Positions 1 through 7,969 of a stretch of 16,267 bases of DNA are shown here, piece by piece. A program made the position numbers and the translations under genes. Positions within the stretch are counted from its first letter, which is position 1; each line of letters starts with the position of its first letter. Origin of the DNA: CAYURR01 sp964446745 (lineage in GTDB: Bacteria > Bacillota > Clostridia > Lachnospirales > WQUN01); assembly GCA_964446745.1 (NCBI GenBank), contig CAYURR010000054.1, positions 1 to 16,267 of the forward strand, read 5' to 3'. The notes under the pieces are model-generated. The model worked only from the letters and a program-made list of their open reading frames with translations, searched no databases and had not been told where the DNA came from.

Positions 1-638
1 TGGGCGTGGACAAGCACAATCTGCAATTTTCTGTATATGAGATGCTTTTGGATAAATGTTATTTGGAGGATGCCATGTGTGATACGGTTGTAAGCGGCTT
101 ATCACTTTTGCCCGCAAACATCGAGCTCGCGGGTGCTGAGATTGAGCTTATAGACAATCCTAAGCGCGAATACGTCCTCAAGGGTTACTTGGACAATATT
201 AAATATCTATACGACTACATATTGATCGACTGTCCGCCGTCGTTAAACATGCTTACGATCAACGCATTGACGGCTGCGGATACCGTGCTTGTGCCGTTGC
301 AGTGTGAGTATTTCGCGCTCGAGGGCCTCACGCAGCTCATGCGTACGATCGACCTCGTAAACCGCCGTCTTAACCCAAAGCTGCAGGTCGAAGGGATCGT
401 ATTCACGATGTTTGATGCGCGCACTAACCTCTCCATGCAGGTAGTCGACGAGGTCAAGCAACACCTGGACAAGCACGTATACAGAACGATCATCCCGCGC
501 AACGTGCGCTTGAGCGAAGCGCCGAGCCACGGGGTCCCCATCACGCTCTACGACGAAAAATCCAAGGGAGCCGAAAGCTACATGGCCCTCGCGCAAGAGG
601 TTATAAACAGGCGCTTTGCCGTGGGAGGTAAGCTATGA
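1..638 (+). CDS. parA: ParA-type chromosome partitioning ATPase (5' end cut by window)
   Basis: This is the C-terminal four fifths of a ParA/Soj ATPase, the MinD-like protein that works with ParB to segregate the chromosome origin. The reading frame is open to the window edge, so the start and the Walker A P-loop lie upstream; by family length about 40-50 residues are missing. The Walker B region reads YDYILIDCPPSL (about 213-248). The stretch LVPLQCEYFALEGL and the late motif RNVRLSEAPSHGVP are typical of chromosomal ParA. The GTG at position 6 falls inside a conserved region and is not the true start. The TGA stop overlaps the ATG of parB (ATGA), which implies translational coupling. The identification is very secure. 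Confidence 0.96.
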   Translation, partial: GVDKHNLQFSVYEMLLDKCYLEDAMCDTVVSGLSLLPANIELAGAEIELIDNPKREYVLKGYLDNIKYLYDYILIDCPPSLNMLTINALTAADTVLVPLQCEYFALEGLTQLMRTIDLVNRRLNPKLQVEGIVFTMFDARTNLSMQVVDEVKQHLDKHVYRTIIPRNVRLSEAPSHGVPITLYDEKSKGAESYMALAQEVINRRFAVGGKL

Positions 639-1606
639 ACACAAATTCGGAATTGAACGAGAGCCGGCGTGCCGATGCCGCCGACGTCATCCTGCAAAAG
701 CGGCGCGAATCCGGAAGCGCCGGCAAACGTGGTCTCGGAAAGGGTTTGGGCGCGCTTTTGACCGGTGTGAGTGCGTCCCACAGCGAGCCTGAAACCCCCG
801 AGGTCGTTCCGACCAACGGGGTCACATATGTGGACATAAACAAGATCGAACCGAACAGCGGACAGCCTCGAAAACGTTTTGACGACGACATGTTAAGCGA
901 GCTCGCCGAATCGATAAAGGCTGTGGGCATCATCCAACCGCTGATCGTAAACGACGATAACGGGAGGTATACAATCATAGCGGGCGAGCGCAGATGGCGG
1001 GCCGCGCGCAAGGCGCATCTGACCGAGGTGCCCGTGATCGTAAAAAACTACACACCCGCTGAAGCACTACAGATAGCACTTATTGAGAACATACAACGTC
1101 AGGATCTAAACCCTATTGAAGAAGCTGCGTGCTTTAAGCGTCTAATAGACGATTTCTTTTTTACACAAAACGACATAGCAGAGCGCATCGGCAAGAGCCG
1201 TGCGACCGTTTCCTACGCGATGAGTCTATTGAATTTACTACCGCATACGCAGGATCTGATCATAGACGGTATGCTTTCGGCCACGCATGGGCGTGTATTA
1301 TTGCAGCTAAAAGACCAAGCTAATGAAAGCCTGTGCGCCGAAACCATCATCGAAAAATCCCTAAATATGGCGCAATCCGAGGCACTAGTCAAAACCCTTA
1401 ATGAAGGAGAACGCAAGGTTCCGGACTTTTACGCGCACAAGACCCACTATACGAACTTCGAGGAAGAACTTGCGGACCTTTTGGGCACAAAGGTCTCTAT
1501 ACAGCAGGGCAAGAAGAAGGGCAAGATAGAGATAGAATTCTTTTCACCGGACGAGCTGGATCGACTCGTCGGGATGATTAAGGGGGAACAGTATGGTAAC
1601 AACTAA
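635..1606 (+). CDS. parB: ParB/Spo0J chromosome partitioning protein
   Basis: ParB is a CTP-dependent DNA clamp that loads at parS sites and partners with ParA. In the 323 residues I see a basic KRGLGKGLGALL motif at 32-43, the ParB/Srx nucleotide-binding box GERRWRAAR at 117-125, the second motif ENIQRQDLNPIEEA at 151-164, and a helix-turn-helix at about 177-200 (QNDIAERIGKSRATVSYAM). A C-terminal dimerisation domain follows. The start is supported by GGGAGG at 623-628, six bases before the ATG, which overlaps the parA stop. The KRGLGKGL motif normally sits at the extreme N-terminus, where it touches ParA; here about 30 charged residues precede it. The gene overlaps the next one by 14 bases. 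Confidence 0.96.
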   Translation: MNTNSELNESRRADAADVILQKRRESGSAGKRGLGKGLGALLTGVSASHSEPETPEVVPTNGVTYVDINKIEPNSGQPRKRFDDDMLSELAESIKAVGIIQPLIVNDDNGRYTIIAGERRWRAARKAHLTEVPVIVKNYTPAEALQIALIENIQRQDLNPIEEAACFKRLIDDFFFTQNDIAERIGKSRATVSYAMSLLNLLPHTQDLIIDGMLSATHGRVLLQLKDQANESLCAETIIEKSLNMAQSEALVKTLNEGERKVPDFYAHKTHYTNFEEELADLLGTKVSIQQGKKKGKIEIEFFSPDELDRLVGMIKGEQYGNN

Positions 1607-2108
1607 TGCGCCTTGGCTCGGCTACGTGCTGATCGGAGGCGGGGTGCTGCTTGTGCTTGCGCTAGGCGGTCTGATCACACTCTGCGTGATGTATCTAAAG
1701 CTCAAGAAACGGATCGATCGTTTCATGGGCTCAAAGAGCCAACGGCACAATCTCGAGGCCATGCTCACAAGCTGCCTCGAAAGCGTGAGCGAGGTCGACA
1801 GCAAGTACGCAAGCGTTGTGTCTGATCTGCAAAGCATGCGCGAGAGGCTGCGCTTTTGCGTGCAGAAGGTCGGATGTGTGCGCTACAACCCGTTCAACGA
1901 TATGGGCGGGGACCTGAGCTTTACGCTCGCGTTACTGGACGAGAACGACAACGGCGTTGTACTGAATACGATGCATAGCAGGGATGTTTCGTATACATAT
2001 TGCAAAGCCATCCAGCAACGCCACAGCAACTACACGCTGTCCGAAGAAGAGGAAGAAGCCATAGCGTTAGCCATTGGCGAGGAATCAAACTTGAAAGCGG
2101 TCAGGTAA
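1593..2108 (+). CDS. DUF4446 family membrane-anchored protein
   Basis: This 171-residue protein belongs to the DUF4446 family, commonly found directly after parB in Clostridia; its function is unknown. One N-terminal transmembrane helix spans about residues 9-35. A basic stretch and a short coiled-coil-like region (about 36-90) follow, then the family core VGCVRYNPFNDMGGDLSF (about 93-110) and LALLDENDNGVVL. The tail has an acidic run (SEEEEEAI). With the helix first and no signal cleavage site, the bulk is probably cytoplasmic. AGGGGG at 1581-1586 lies six bases before the ATG, and the start lies inside the parB 3' end, so the gene is probably co-translated with parAB. A promoter for the next gene begins within its last codons. 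Confidence 0.88.
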   Translation: MVTTNAPWLGYVLIGGGVLLVLALGGLITLCVMYLKLKKRIDRFMGSKSQRHNLEAMLTSCLESVSEVDSKYASVVSDLQSMRERLRFCVQKVGCVRYNPFNDMGGDLSFTLALLDENDNGVVLNTMHSRDVSYTYCKAIQQRHSNYTLSEEEEEAIALAIGEESNLKAVR

Positions 2109-2119
2109 AAAGTTATAAT
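2091..2119 (+). promoter_or_regulatory. SigA-type promoter for the DUF4914 gene
   Basis: TTGAAA (2091-2096) and a perfect TATAAT (2114-2119) are separated by exactly 17 bases. The predicted transcript start near 2126 leaves a leader of about 24 bases carrying GGGGAGG. The -35 box lies inside the last codons of the upstream DUF4446 gene. Confidence 0.82.
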
Positions 2120-2149
2120 ACTAATCATCTATTAAGGGGAGGTAAGGAA

Positions 2150-4039
2150 ATGGAAAGAGACATTTTAGGTAAGATGGTCCTACCCAATGAATTGTTGGAT
2201 ATCATAAACACCGAAGGGATGGAAATTGTCATACCCGGTTCTCGCGAAGAGTTAAACGAGCTTGCGATGGGTTCCTCTGACGCGCTCACATACGAGGTCA
2301 ACTTTGATGTAGAGGGCAAGGGTAAGGTTCGTGAGGCCCACCTGGTTAAGTGCAAAAACGGTATCGTCGTCAACTACGACGATATGTACATGCGCCGCAG
2401 AGATCCCGACAGCTTGGTCATAGCTGACCATTTGCCGACAGATAAAATCACTCACGAGGAGCGTTTCGGTACCAAGTTCGACAGCATCCGCACAGAGACC
2501 TTTGCATGGCTCAAGCAGCAAAAATCGCTGATTGTTATGCCGTTCATGTCCGGTAACGGCGCTATGAACCTCGGCTACAATTCTATCTTGGTCGTACCGA
2601 CAAACGCCGCGTTCTTCGCTGCCGCATTGGCCGACATCCAAGGTTTTATACCTAAGGACGAGATCCCGAACTTCTTTAAGCCAAAGGCGATAGTGTATGT
2701 GGCACCGCCGTTTAGACATATGTATTATGAGGGCAAGCAGGTGGTTATACACAATCGTCTGTTTGATCTACATGAGGTCTTCTCATACAACCTCTATCCG
2801 GGCCCGAGCGCTAAGAAGGGTATCTATAGCGTCCTTCTTAACATCGGCGAGCAGGAGAAATGGGTCACATTGCACGCATCGACGGTCAGAACCGTTACAC
2901 CATACGAGCTTACGCTCACGATCTTACATGAGGGCGCAAGCGGCGGCGGTAAGTCCGAGATGATAGAGCAATTCCACCGCGAGCAGGACGGCAAGCTGCT
3001 ATTGGGCACAAACACCGTAACCGGCGAGCGCATCGTGCTCACGATCATGGACTCCTCGGAGCTGCATCCGGTAACGGACGACATGGCACTCGCGCATCCG
3101 TCGCTGCAAAACAACAGCAACAAGCTCGTCGTTGCCGACGCGGAGGACGGTTGGTTCGTGAGGGTCAACCATATCACCAAATACGGCACCGACCCCGATA
3201 TCGAGAGCAATACAATACATCCGGAGAAACCGCTTGTATTCTTAAATATGGATGCATCCCCGGGCTCGACCTGTCTGATCTGGGAGCCTATCATGGACGC
3301 ACCGGGCAAGCCATGCCCGAACCCGCGCGTTATCATGCCGCGTACGTTTGTCAAAAACCACATCGACGGCGCCGTGGAGGTTGATATCCGCAGCTTTGGT
3401 ATACGCACACCACCAACCACAAAGCAAAACCCGAACTACGGTATCGTGGGCATGTTCCATGTTTTACCGCCTTCACTCGCATGGCTCTGGAGGCTTACAG
3501 CCCCGCGCGGCCATAACAACCCGAGTATCGTAGATAGCGGCGGCATGAAGTCCGAGGGTATCGGCTCATACTGGCCGTTTGCTACGGGCAAGATGGTCGA
3601 CCAAGCCAATCTGCTTTTGGACCAGATTTTGCGCACAACCGAAACACGCTACATCCTGATCCCGAACCAATACATCGGCGCTTACAAGGTCGGTTTTGCG
3701 GGACAGTGGGCTACACGTGAATACCTCTCACGTAGGGGCGGTTCGAACTTCAGACCCGAATCCCTTGAGGAGGCACGCTGCCCGATCCTCGGCTACGCAC
3801 TCAAGCATGTAAAGATCGACGGTACCGATATACCAAAGGGTATCCTGCAGGTACATCATCAGCCTGAGGTCGGCACAGAGGGCTATGACGAGGGCGCAAA
3901 GATTCTCACGACCTTCTTCAAAAACGAGCTCCAGAACTTCCTTACAAAGGATCTGATGCCGTTAGGCAAGCGCATCATAGAGGCCTGCCTGAACGACGCA
4001 ACGGTTTCCGAGTATCTCGAATTGATCCCTAGAATGTAA
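2150..4039 (+). CDS. DUF4914 family protein with PEPCK-like P-loop
   Basis: This 629-residue protein matches the DUF4914 family, large cytosolic proteins of Clostridia with no established function. No signal peptide or membrane segment is visible. It has a P-loop GASGGGKS (262-269) preceded by LTILHE, an acidic motif VVADAEDGWF (327-336), LNMDASPGS (365-373) and NPRVIMPRTF (391-400). The order and spacing resemble the kinase-1, kinase-2 and arginine motifs of ATP-dependent PEP carboxykinase, so a nucleotide-dependent phosphotransfer or decarboxylation reaction is possible (inference). The start at 2150 is chosen because GGGGAGG (2137-2143) lies six bases upstream and a promoter lies at 2091-2119; the longer frame from 2000 would start upstream of that promoter. 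The gene has its own promoter and terminator, so it is probably monocistronic and well expressed. Confidence 0.85.
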   Translation: MERDILGKMVLPNELLDIINTEGMEIVIPGSREELNELAMGSSDALTYEVNFDVEGKGKVREAHLVKCKNGIVVNYDDMYMRRRDPDSLVIADHLPTDKITHEERFGTKFDSIRTETFAWLKQQKSLIVMPFMSGNGAMNLGYNSILVVPTNAAFFAAALADIQGFIPKDEIPNFFKPKAIVYVAPPFRHMYYEGKQVVIHNRLFDLHEVFSYNLYPGPSAKKGIYSVLLNIGEQEKWVTLHASTVRTVTPYELTLTILHEGASGGGKSEMIEQFHREQDGKLLLGTNTVTGERIVLTIMDSSELHPVTDDMALAHPSLQNNSNKLVVADAEDGWFVRVNHITKYGTDPDIESNTIHPEKPLVFLNMDASPGSTCLIWEPIMDAPGKPCPNPRVIMPRTFVKNHIDGAVEVDIRSFGIRTPPTTKQNPNYGIVGMFHVLPPSLAWLWRLTAPRGHNNPSIVDSGGMKSEGIGSYWPFATGKMVDQANLLLDQILRTTETRYILIPNQYIGAYKVGFAGQWATREYLSRRGGSNFRPESLEEARCPILGYALKHVKIDGTDIPKGILQVHHQPEVGTEGYDEGAKILTTFFKNELQNFLTKDLMPLGKRIIEACLNDATVSEYLELIPRM

Positions 4040-4053
4040 TATATGACTAAACC

Positions 4054-4106
4054 CTTTGCCACGGATGCGTATACAATCTATAGCTGCATCCGTGGCAAGG
4101 TTTTGT
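4054..4106 (+). terminator. Rho-independent terminator after the DUF4914 gene
   Basis: The arm 4054-4068 pairs with 4086-4100 over 15 base pairs (one G-U), with core TGCCACGGATGC/GCATCCGTGGCA, a 17-base loop and a following TTTTGTT tract. It ends the DUF4914 transcript. The cyclase gene begins only about 20 bases later. Confidence 0.88.
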
Positions 4107-4124
4107 TCTCGAAAGGGGTATACT

Positions 4125-5846
4125 ATGGCACCACAGGGCAAACCCTTATATAAACGTTTGAGCTATAAAGCCATGTTGTTGGGCTTTATTTTTATTGCCT
4201 TGACACTCGTGTTCATAGTCGGAATATTTCCTAATAACGATGCGGTGATCATCCGCAGCGAACACAGCAAGCCGTTTAACGACAACTGGCTCTTTGAAAA
4301 CGAGAATCGGTTCATAGACCTGCCGTACATAGCAGATGCACCGGCAAACGACATCGTTACAATATCCAAGGTCCTACCGGATGTCTTTGAGAGCAGCGCA
4401 ATGTCCATGTCGTTTATCTCCTCTCTGCAATCGGTCACCGTCAGCATTGATAACACGGTGATCTACGAATATTGCCAGCAACCCGATCGTTATTTCGATG
4501 TACAGCCTGCCCCGGCATGGCATGTAATACGCCTCTCCCCCGACATGATCGGCAAAACCCTAAAACTCAGCTTTTCATCTCCATACTCCGAATACGCGGG
4601 CGTTCTAAACGGCATAGAGATCGGCAGCAAGTTTGCTACGGTCAGCACATTCTTAGAGGAGCGAGTATTAAGTATTGCCCTTTGCTTTGTAATTTTTATA
4701 TTCGGAATATTTGCTATCGCGATTTATTTGTTTATGCAAAACAAGCTACCCGAACTTAACGGGCTGCTGTACTTGGGTCTATTTTCCATGCTGATCTCGC
4801 TCTGGTCCGCCTGTGAAACCAAGGCTATGCAGATATTTACCGGAAACGTACAGATGATTATGTTCGTAACCTTCCTGTCTATCATGTTGTTCCCTATCGC
4901 GTTTTTAATGTTTTTTAGGGATCGCTTTAAAGGCAAAATAAAAGCCGCCTACAATGCGCTGATCTGCATCTTTGGCGCCTATTTCATCGTGACCGTTATA
5001 TTACAGGTCCTCAGTGTTATAAACTTCAACGACTTCTTTATTTATTTCCTAATTGCAATATTTATTATGATGGGTTTTGTATTCTGGAGCGTTTGCTACG
5101 CTTATATAAAAAATAAGACCGGCATCAATCTGATCCCAATCATCGCTGTTTCATTATTACTATGCTTAGCCACTGTAGACTTTTATCGTTACATGTTCGG
5201 CAAGCTTTCGCTGACGAGCTATGCCGATACAACATCATTTTCGCGTATCGGGATTTTACTCATGATCTCCTCGCTCGGATATTCCCTAACAAAGCAATTA
5301 ATCAGCCTGTACTCCGAAAGTGCAAAGGCTGAAATATATAAATCCCTTGCTCATACCGACAGCCTGTCCGGTCTTAAGAACCGAGCCTATATGTCCGAGG
5401 TATACCCAAGGATTTTTAACGATGCAATGCGCAACCATCAACCATTTTCAGTTATTATCATCGATATAGATAACTTTAAGCCCTATAACGACAACTACGG
5501 TCACTTATGTGGGGATAATGTAATAAAGTCCGTCGCCAACGCCCTATCCGCATCAGTGAGCCGTCCGTTGGATACTGTAATACGTTATGGCGGCGAGGAA
5601 TTTCTCGTGATCCTGCCGAATGTAAACACGGAGGGCGCAATATTTATCTCACAAAAGGTCCGTAATGAGATTTCAGCCCTGAAACTCCCTCACGAGTATA
5701 GCTCTACATCCGCGTTTGTAACCGTGTCTCAGGGCATCTATAGTGCGATACCGAGACAGGGTGACAACATCGACATCTTTATCGATATTGCAGACAAGGC
5801 ACTGTACCGTGCAAAGCAAAAGGGCAAGGATAGGTATGAGGTGTAA
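4125..5846 (+). CDS. Membrane-bound diguanylate cyclase with 7TM sensor (GGDEF)
   Basis: This enzyme is predicted to make cyclic di-GMP from two GTP. Order of parts in 573 residues: a signal-anchor helix (about 15-35); an extracytoplasmic beta-rich sensor (about 40-180) with a pattern like jelly-roll ligand-binding domains; six or seven further membrane helices (about 182-390), as in 7TMR-DISM receptors; and a cytosolic GGDEF domain (about 405-573). The active site is RYGGEEF (487-493), with metal and substrate residues in IDIDNFKPYNDNYGH (446-460). RPLD (480-483) lies five residues before GGEEF, the position of the allosteric product-inhibition I-site, so feedback control is likely. GGGG at 4115-4118 precedes the ATG by six bases; an upstream in-frame ATG at 4056 lies in the terminator and is rejected. 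No clear promoter was found between terminator and start. Confidence 0.92.
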   Translation: MAPQGKPLYKRLSYKAMLLGFIFIALTLVFIVGIFPNNDAVIIRSEHSKPFNDNWLFENENRFIDLPYIADAPANDIVTISKVLPDVFESSAMSMSFISSLQSVTVSIDNTVIYEYCQQPDRYFDVQPAPAWHVIRLSPDMIGKTLKLSFSSPYSEYAGVLNGIEIGSKFATVSTFLEERVLSIALCFVIFIFGIFAIAIYLFMQNKLPELNGLLYLGLFSMLISLWSACETKAMQIFTGNVQMIMFVTFLSIMLFPIAFLMFFRDRFKGKIKAAYNALICIFGAYFIVTVILQVLSVINFNDFFIYFLIAIFIMMGFVFWSVCYAYIKNKTGINLIPIIAVSLLLCLATVDFYRYMFGKLSLTSYADTTSFSRIGILLMISSLGYSLTKQLISLYSESAKAEIYKSLAHTDSLSGLKNRAYMSEVYPRIFNDAMRNHQPFSVIIIDIDNFKPYNDNYGHLCGDNVIKSVANALSASVSRPLDTVIRYGGEEFLVILPNVNTEGAIFISQKVRNEISALKLPHEYSSTSAFVTVSQGIYSAIPRQGDNIDIFIDIADKALYRAKQKGKDRYEV

Positions 5847-5859
5847 AATAATGGAACTG

Positions 5860-7500
5860 TTACGTTGCAATCCGCTTTCTCTGTATTTCTGATAAGGCTA
5901 AATCATTTAATGCTTTTGCCAGTTCATTTGGATTGACCGCATTTGCCCCTTCCTTTCTTCTATAAAACAGATAAAAAAAGCCTTCTCTATCGCTCTTCCT
6001 TGATGTTAAAGCATTGGATATATCTACAAATTTAGACGGCACATTAAGATGCCAAAATTTAATTTTTATTTTCTCGAATTCGATATTACCAAACCCGCTA
6101 TTAAACTGTTTTGCGCTTATAACAGCAAAATCGAAATCTATGCCCCGTTCAACAGAAAAATCATATAAAAAGTTAACCCATCTCAAGTGTTTTTCTTTAA
6201 TCACAATCTGCTTACTATATTTCCTTGCACGATCCTTATCTGACTTTTCTAATTCATCAGTTAATTTCTTTAACTCAGCTATTTCATTTTGTAGTGCTTT
6301 TAATGTTTCAATATTAATCTCCGCAGAGCGTTTTAATGAATTTAGGACTTTGACCAGTTCATCGAATTCTTCTTCAATAGTTCTGCACACCTCGCTGCCG
6401 TACACAGTATTGAATATAGCTTTATATTCAGATTCCGATTTCCAAAACGGGTGTCTTCTATCATTTCTGGAAAAATACTCTTTCACTAATGCATCATCTG
6501 TAATATTTTTCATTAGAAACATAATATCAGTATCATTTAATAGTCGTATAACTCCACCATTATCTATCTCTTTGCCACCTTCCGTCAGGCAATCATATGT
6601 AAACAAATTACTAATTTTTACGTTAATTACCTCGATGCCATGCTTTAGCAAATATGCATCGTATTGGATAGCGGGATGATCTTGGATCCATTTCCTCTCT
6701 GAATCATGGGCGTAAATAGCATTTTCAATCACAGTAAGTGCCCCTTGCTCAAATGCCAATTCCCAAGCATCATCCGTATTACAGATTATGGTACTACTTA
6801 ACAACCTTTCATAATCAATTGCCACTGTATTAAACCCTGTAAAATAAGCATCCCTTATTAAGTAATCGAGTTTATCTACATCTATTAATTTAGAGTTTAA
6901 CATAGAAATAAAGCAATTTAGTATGCTCTTTTCTTCATTTATCTCTTTGAGATACTGATATCCCAAAATACAGCGCGCAAAAAACCCTTTACAGCTAGTA
7001 TCTTCAAATAATGACGCATATGCTTTTAACGCCACAATAACGCTCATTAACTCGTGAGGAGCAGCAGAAAAATTCTTCGTCTCTTTTTCATCCTCGAAAA
7101 GGCTATCTTCTGCCAATACCCCTATTTCTTGATGCAACTTAGATTTGGCTTCATCCTGAGTTAAATAAAACCCCTCTCCGGTATGGGAGAAGGGTGCGTG
7201 TCCTATATCATGCAATAAACATGCATATAAAAATACTTGTATATATTTCCTTACTCTATCTTCAGATAATATTTCTAACTTACTCAACGATCTTTGTATT
7301 GACTTTGCTGCCAATTCCCCTAAATACATCACACCCAATGAGTGCGCAAAACGATTGTGTACCGATGATGGATATAACGGGGAGTAGCTTGTTTGCATTA
7401 TATATCTAAGGCGCTGAAAGTTAGGTGTGTCAATAATCTTGTTAACAACTTCATAATTAAGATTTATGTACCCGTAAATCGGATCCTTTAACCTTTTCAT
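5860..7500 (-). CDS. SAMHD1-like HD-domain dNTP triphosphohydrolase (predicted)
   Basis: This 546-residue HD-superfamily protein resembles SAMHD1 and YdhJ-type phosphohydrolases. Metal ligands are H53 (in HNRFAHSLG), H97-D98 (in LLHDIGHAPFSH) and D209 (in IDVDKLDYLIRD). Aligned by eye with human SAMHD1, R50, H53, H97, D98, H101, H106, H123, D209, K210, Y213 and D217 correspond to R164, H167, H206, D207, H210, H215, H233, D311, K312, Y315 and D319, which form its metal and dNTP site. A charged coiled coil spans about 376-440, and the last 100 residues match nothing I recognise. The likely reaction is dNTP to deoxynucleoside plus triphosphate; other phosphate substrates remain possible. It follows the 121-aa gene by 3 bases, with GGAG eight bases before the ATG. 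It is clearly more AT-rich than its neighbours, which suggests transfer, and converges on the cyclase gene with a 13-base gap. Confidence 0.82.
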   Translation of the reverse strand: MKRLKDPIYGYINLNYEVVNKIIDTPNFQRLRYIMQTSYSPLYPSSVHNRFAHSLGVMYLGELAAKSIQRSLSKLEILSEDRVRKYIQVFLYACLLHDIGHAPFSHTGEGFYLTQDEAKSKLHQEIGVLAEDSLFEDEKETKNFSAAPHELMSVIVALKAYASLFEDTSCKGFFARCILGYQYLKEINEEKSILNCFISMLNSKLIDVDKLDYLIRDAYFTGFNTVAIDYERLLSSTIICNTDDAWELAFEQGALTVIENAIYAHDSERKWIQDHPAIQYDAYLLKHGIEVINVKISNLFTYDCLTEGGKEIDNGGVIRLLNDTDIMFLMKNITDDALVKEYFSRNDRRHPFWKSESEYKAIFNTVYGSEVCRTIEEEFDELVKVLNSLKRSAEINIETLKALQNEIAELKKLTDELEKSDKDRARKYSKQIVIKEKHLRWVNFLYDFSVERGIDFDFAVISAKQFNSGFGNIEFEKIKIKFWHLNVPSKFVDISNALTSRKSDREGFFYLFYRRKEGANAVNPNELAKALNDLALSEIQRKRIAT

Positions 7501-7503
7501 GGC

Positions 7504-7869
7504 TCAAGCTCCAATCCCTAAAGCACTTATAGAACGCTGATCCATAAAAGCCTTCATAACCTTAACAGATAAATAACTCCTAAATTTTTCCCATAGATCA
7601 TCAATCGTAATACCTGACTTTAGGCGAACCCCCTCACCTGCATCAGATGAAAATGGCTCAAAGTAGTCCGAGTAATCACGTAAGAACTCATTGGTGCTGT
7701 TTTTAGAAAACATGAGAACAGCTCGTTCGCCGTTTTCATGTAACAGTTTTACAACAACCGTACCGTAATCGTCGAGTTCTTTAAATAGAACATTGCGCTT
7801 GAGTTTCCCCTCAAGCAACTCGATTAATGCGTTTGCAACCAAGTCTTCTATCCCAATATAAATATACAT
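7504..7869 (-). CDS. Hypothetical 121-aa partner of the HD phosphohydrolase
   Basis: I do not recognise this protein. It is 121 residues long, without signal peptide or membrane helix, and mixed alpha/beta by residue pattern. It begins with a hydrophobic MYIYIGIEDLVANALIELL, has a beta-like segment DDYGTVVVKLL (about 33-43) and NGERAVLMFSKNSTNEFL (about 46-63), then an acidic middle and a helical tail. It is probably a real gene: GGGGAG lies five bases before the ATG, the frame is intact, and it ends 3 bases before the HD gene, so the two almost certainly share one transcript. It could be a regulator, sensor or structural partner of the HD enzyme (inference from position only). AT content is high, as in the HD gene. 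Confidence 0.75.
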   Translation of the reverse strand: MYIYIGIEDLVANALIELLEGKLKRNVLFKELDDYGTVVVKLLHENGERAVLMFSKNSTNEFLRDYSDYFEPFSSDAGEGVRLKSGITIDDLWEKFRSYLSVKVMKAFMDQRSISALGIGA

Positions 7870-7969
7870 GATTACTCCCCTAATCTAATCATAGCTAATG
7901 ACTATCTCATACAGTCTATGATGATCATTTGTACAAAGAACATTCCTCAACACAAATAATAATGTAAAC

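Noticed and set aside
2000..2149. Earlier start for the DUF4914 gene
   Set aside because: The added 50 residues overlap the DUF4446 gene and lie upstream of or across the promoter at 2091-2119; the ATG at 2150 has an excellent ribosome binding site.
2824..3420. 198-codon open frame antisense to the DUF4914 gene
   Set aside because: It is a long shadow frame with no ribosome binding site logic, lying inside a well-supported gene on the other strand. The 166-codon antisense frame at 2252-2752 is rejected for the same reason.
4040..4124. Cyclic di-GMP riboswitch before the cyclase gene
   Set aside because: The sequence lacks the conserved riboswitch core; the structure is explained by a simple terminator.
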